DNA of 36,773 nt, taken from positions 1 to 36,773 of the forward strand of contig CAKZML010000295.1 of assembly GCA_937128475.1 (NCBI GenBank). Reading direction: 5' to 3'. Made by a program: the position numbers and the translations under genes. The notes under the pieces were generated by a model, which was given only the letters and a program-made list of their open reading frames with translations, did no database searches and was not told where the DNA came from. The DNA comes from an uncultured Chromatiales bacterium. GTDB lineage: Bacteria; Pseudomonadota; Gammaproteobacteria; Steroidobacterales; BM003. Below, one piece after another: positions 33,518 to 36,773 of this stretch. The first letter of the stretch is position 1, and every line of letters starts with the position of its first letter.

Positions 33518-33960
33518 TGTCCTGGTGCCACCATCAGTTCAGCCGTGGCCACTATTTGCCCGTCAACCTCGGCTGTCGCGCTGAATTTCCAAATCGTTCT
33601 GATGCGTCTTTTGAACTCGACCTTCAGGACAAGCTGATCTCCCGGGGACACCGGCTTCTTGAAGCGTGCCTGGTCTATGCCCACGAACACGAATACCTGA
33701 CCACTACCCGGGGCCTCACCCACGGTCTCAAAGGCCAGCAGGCCACAAGCCTGGGCCATGGCTTCCACCACCAGCACACCGGGCATGATAGGACGCCCCG
33801 GAAAATGTCCCTGGAAAAAAGGCTCGTTGATCGTGACGTTCTTGATAGCCGTCAGACACTTTCCCGGTTCGCAGGAAATGACTTTATCCACCAACAGGAA
33901 CGGGTAGCGGTGGGGCAACAGGTCGAGTACCCCCTGAATATCGATTGACGTCTCACTCAT
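33514..33960 (-). CDS. fabZ: 3-hydroxyacyl-ACP dehydratase FabZ
   Basis: [57 protein letters not shown]. Confidence 0.98.
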   Translation of the reverse strand: MSETSIDIQGVLDLLPHRYPFLLVDKVISCEPGKCLTAIKNVTINEPFFQGHFPGRPIMPGVLVVEAMAQACGLLAFETVGEAPGSGQVFVFVGIDQARFKKPVSPGDQLVLKVEFKRRIRTIWKFSATAEVDGQIVATAELMVAPGQ

Positions 33961-34991
33961 GATTCTTGTTCCGGCTCAGCGGATCCCTTTGCGAGTTTTT
34001 TAACCGTACGTGCTAACTGATTCAAATCACGGAAGCGCGCGCTGTTTCGACGCCAGTTTCGCGCCTCGTCCATAGGCAGTGCGCCCGAATAAACGCCACC
34101 TTCCTGGGTGATTGAATGATTTACAAGGGTGCGCGCGGTAATCGTGACGCCATCAGCAATTGTCAGATGCCCGGCAATCCCGACATCGCCCGCTATCAGG
34201 CAGTTCTTTCCAACACGGGTACTGCCGGCAATCATAGCGCAGCCTGCCAATGCCGTGTGGGCACCAATATGAACGTTATGCCCGATCTGGATCTGGTTAT
34301 CCAAACGGACATCATCTTCCAGGACAGTGTCTTCCAGCGCGCCGCGATCAACCGTGGTGTTTGAACCTATTTCCACGTCGTTGCCCAGCCGGACACTGCC
34401 CAACTGGGGCACCTTCACCCAGCCGTCCGAATCCGGGGCCAGGCCGAAACCGTCGCCACCAATAACCGAGCCAGGATGGAGGATGCAGCGCTGACCAACC
34501 GACACCCGCTTGCCCAGGTAAACCCGGCCGACAAGGTGACTGTCTGCACCAACCCTGGCGCCGGCCTCAACGATTGAACCTGGACCTATCACCACCCGGT
34601 CACCAATCTCGGCGCCCTCGCCCACAAAGGCCAGGGCAGAAATTTGCGCGCTGTCCGAGACTTTCGCACTGGACTCGACAACCGCAGATGGGTGAACTCC
34701 GGCCACCGCTGTACCTAACGGATGCAGCAACTGGGCGACCCTGGCGTAGACGGTGTAGGGGTTGTTACACACCAATGCGGCGACCGGACAGGAATCCAGG
34801 TCTTTCTTGCCCAATATCACAACACCCGCCCGGGTTCCGGGCAGGTGCTTGCGATAAGTGGGATTAGCCAGGAAGGAAACACTTTCCGGGCCTGCTTTTT
34901 CAAGTGTACCCAGGCTCGAGACAACCTGGCCTGGATCACCAACCAGTTCACAACCGAAGCGAACAGCTAATTCCGAGAGAGTGACTCCCAT
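33957..34991 (-). CDS. lpxD: UDP-3-O-acylglucosamine N-acyltransferase
   Basis: [50 protein letters not shown] plus hexapeptide repeats. Confidence 0.97.
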   Translation of the reverse strand: MGVTLSELAVRFGCELVGDPGQVVSSLGTLEKAGPESVSFLANPTYRKHLPGTRAGVVILGKKDLDSCPVAALVCNNPYTVYARVAQLLHPLGTAVAGVHPSAVVESSAKVSDSAQISALAFVGEGAEIGDRVVIGPGSIVEAGARVGADSHLVGRVYLGKRVSVGQRCILHPGSVIGGDGFGLAPDSDGWVKVPQLGSVRLGNDVEIGSNTTVDRGALEDTVLEDDVRLDNQIQIGHNVHIGAHTALAGCAMIAGSTRVGKNCLIAGDVGIAGHLTIADGVTITARTLVNHSITQEGGVYSGALPMDEARNWRRNSARFRDLNQLARTVKKLAKGSAEPEQES

Positions 34992-35014
34992 GCTGCTACT
35001 GCCCCGTACCGGGC

Positions 35015-35545
35015 CTAGTTACCCGATGTAAACTTGTTTTTCAGAGCAGCCAGGAGTTCGTCGGTGACATCCATGGCTTCGCTGGCATACAGCGGATCAC
35101 CAACGATCAGGTCATATCCCTGGGTCTTGGCGAAACTATTGATCTCTTCGAAAAGGGTCCGCTGCAACTTGCCCAGCTCTTCGTTACGACGAAGATTAAC
35201 GTCTTCGTTCATTTCCTGGCCCTTGCGCTGCAAATCACGCTGCCCGTCACGCATCTGACGCTCCAGGCTTACCCTTTCTTCTTCGCTCATGACAGCACCG
35301 TCACGCTTCAGGGCTTCTTCCTTGTCACGGAGGTCCTTCTGCATGGCTGCCAGCTCTCGCTGCCTTGGGGCAAATTCGGCCTGCAATGATTCAGCCAGTG
35401 CCTTGGATTGAGGCGCAGAACCCATCAAGCGCTGAACATTCACAACGCCAATCTTGGCTTCGGCAGCCTGCAAACTTGCTGAGCCCAGCCCGATAAACGC
35501 CATCGAACCAATAAGTGCCAAACGCCAAATTTTATTAAATCGCAT
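35015..35545 (-). CDS. skp: Periplasmic chaperone Skp/OmpH
   Basis: Signal peptide, then [53 protein letters not shown]; between lpxD and bamA. Confidence 0.95.
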   Translation of the reverse strand: MRFNKIWRLALIGSMAFIGLGSASLQAAEAKIGVVNVQRLMGSAPQSKALAESLQAEFAPRQRELAAMQKDLRDKEEALKRDGAVMSEEERVSLERQMRDGQRDLQRKGQEMNEDVNLRRNEELGKLQRTLFEEINSFAKTQGYDLIVGDPLYASEAMDVTDELLAALKNKFTSGN

Positions 35546-35559
35546 GTAAGTAACCACCA

Positions 35560-36773
35560 TTAAAATGCAGAACCAATAGAAAACTGGAAGCCTTCAGTTT
35601 CATCCGCCCGGACAAAGCCGTCGCCTGTAAACTCATTCAAAGGAACGCCGTAGCTGAAACGGAACAATCCCAGGGGGGCCAGCCATTGTACTGAAACGCC
35701 CACCGATTGACGCAGATCCGCTGCGTCAAAGTCGTAAAAAACCTGGTTGCCATACCCGTCAAAGAATCGGGTACCACCGGTAGAGAATACATTACCGATA
35801 TCAAAGAACAAACTGGCGCGTGCCTGGGACGCAAACTTCTCCGGCATGGGAAGCAGTAACTCTGCCTGCCCAGCCACCATCAGATTGCCACCGTAGGGGT
35901 TGCCGTTGCTGTCCCTTGGGCCCAGGCTGGACTCGCGGAAACCACGCACTGAATTCGGACCACCGGCAAACATGTTACGGGCTGGCGGCGGGGCCGTGGA
36001 ATCGCCCAGCGCCTCGGTAAAGTTCACTTCCCCGTGGAACGACAGCCCCCACTGACCCCAGAGAGGAATCAGCTTGAGACCCTCCCAGGACGCCGCAAGG
36101 TACTCCAGGTCACTGCCCGGAACCGCTGCGGCCAGGCTGATAATGTGCCTGGAACCACGGTTGGCGAAAATCGCCCTGTTTCGGGTGTCATACAACCAGG
36201 TAGTCGTTAATTCAATCAAGTTGTAATCAGTGCCGTAGATGATCTGCCCGGCTGTCGGCTGTTCCACGTAGGAATTGCCGTTGTTGATCACCCACTCCTG
36301 CAACTGCTGCGAACTGCCTCTACCGGTAATCAACTGGGTATTTCGAAGATTTACACCGTAAGAAAGCCGCTGCCATTCGGTGATCGGGTATCCGTACTGG
36401 ATTCCCAACTGCATCGACTTTGAGTTGAATTCCGAACCATTGGACACCAACTGCACAGTATCCCTGTAAGCCAGGTTAACAGTACGACTGACACCGTCCA
36501 TATTTACGTATGGGTCGGTGTGGTTGAACATTAACATCTTGGAATATTTACCGGAGTTCACCTGTCCGGAAATATGATTACCCGACCCAAGGAAATTCGT
36601 GTGAGTAAAGTTACCGTTCAATTGCACACCCTGGGAGCCTGAGTACCCAAGTCCGCCACCGAATTGACCGGGCAAACCTTCCTTGATCTCAAACTCGACA
36701 TCCACCAGGTCAGGGGTACCGGGGACAGGAACACTCTCCACATCAACTTTTTCAATGAACGGCAGACGTTGCA
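35560..36773 (-). CDS. bamA: Outer membrane protein assembly factor BamA, C-terminal part, truncated by window edge
   Basis: Frame open to the right edge (QRLPFIEKVDVESVPVPGTPDLVDVEFEIKEGLPGQFGGGLGYSGSQGVQLNGNFTHTNFLGSGNHIS...FAGGPNSVRGFRESSLGPRD...FQFSIGSAF). Confidence 0.97.
   Translation of the reverse strand, partial: QRLPFIEKVDVESVPVPGTPDLVDVEFEIKEGLPGQFGGGLGYSGSQGVQLNGNFTHTNFLGSGNHISGQVNSGKYSKMLMFNHTDPYVNMDGVSRTVNLAYRDTVQLVSNGSEFNSKSMQLGIQYGYPITEWQRLSYGVNLRNTQLITGRGSSQQLQEWVINNGNSYVEQPTAGQIIYGTDYNLIELTTTWLYDTRNRAIFANRGSRHIISLAAAVPGSDLEYLAASWEGLKLIPLWGQWGLSFHGEVNFTEALGDSTAPPPARNMFAGGPNSVRGFRESSLGPRDSNGNPYGGNLMVAGQAELLLPMPEKFASQARASLFFDIGNVFSTGGTRFFDGYGNQVFYDFDAADLRQSVGVSVQWLAPLGLFRFSYGVPLNEFTGDGFVRADETEGFQFSIGSAF

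Overview
This is a compact gammaproteobacterial core-genome segment. Nearly all genes lie on the minus strand. In minus-strand order from the right edge: bamA(partial)-skp-lpxD-fabZ-lpxA-lpxB-rnhB-dnaE-accA-tilS-pyrG-kdsA-eno-ftsB | truD | surE-pcm-yqaA-nlpD-rpoS | rpfE-like-recJ-prfB-lysS | sdhAF4-like-sdhC-sdhD-sdhA-sdhB-sdhE-ygfX | rpoE-rseA-rseB-rseC-glutaredoxin-like | lepA(partial). Plus-strand exceptions are ygfZ, a Mth938/NDUFAF3-like gene and an Smr-domain gene. I found no rRNA, tRNA, CRISPR, prophage or defence system. The points most worth a second look are: (i) a 159-bp MITE-like element inserted exactly in a palindromic CTAG that supplies the stop codons of two convergent genes; (ii) an RseB homologue with an inserted CxxC-x13-CxxC segment, in an operon with RseC and a glutaredoxin-like protein; (iii) an SDH locus that gathers SDHAF4-like, SdhE, YgfX and YgfZ factors around a sdhCDAB whose SdhC looks alphaproteobacterial/mitochondrial; (iv) a prfB +1 programmed frameshift that the ORF track hides; (v) loss of ispD/ispF after ftsB, with an intrinsic terminator embedding the ftsB stop codon; (vi) imperfect tandem repeats in the Smr-gene leader. 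All product calls come from reading the translations. No database search was run.
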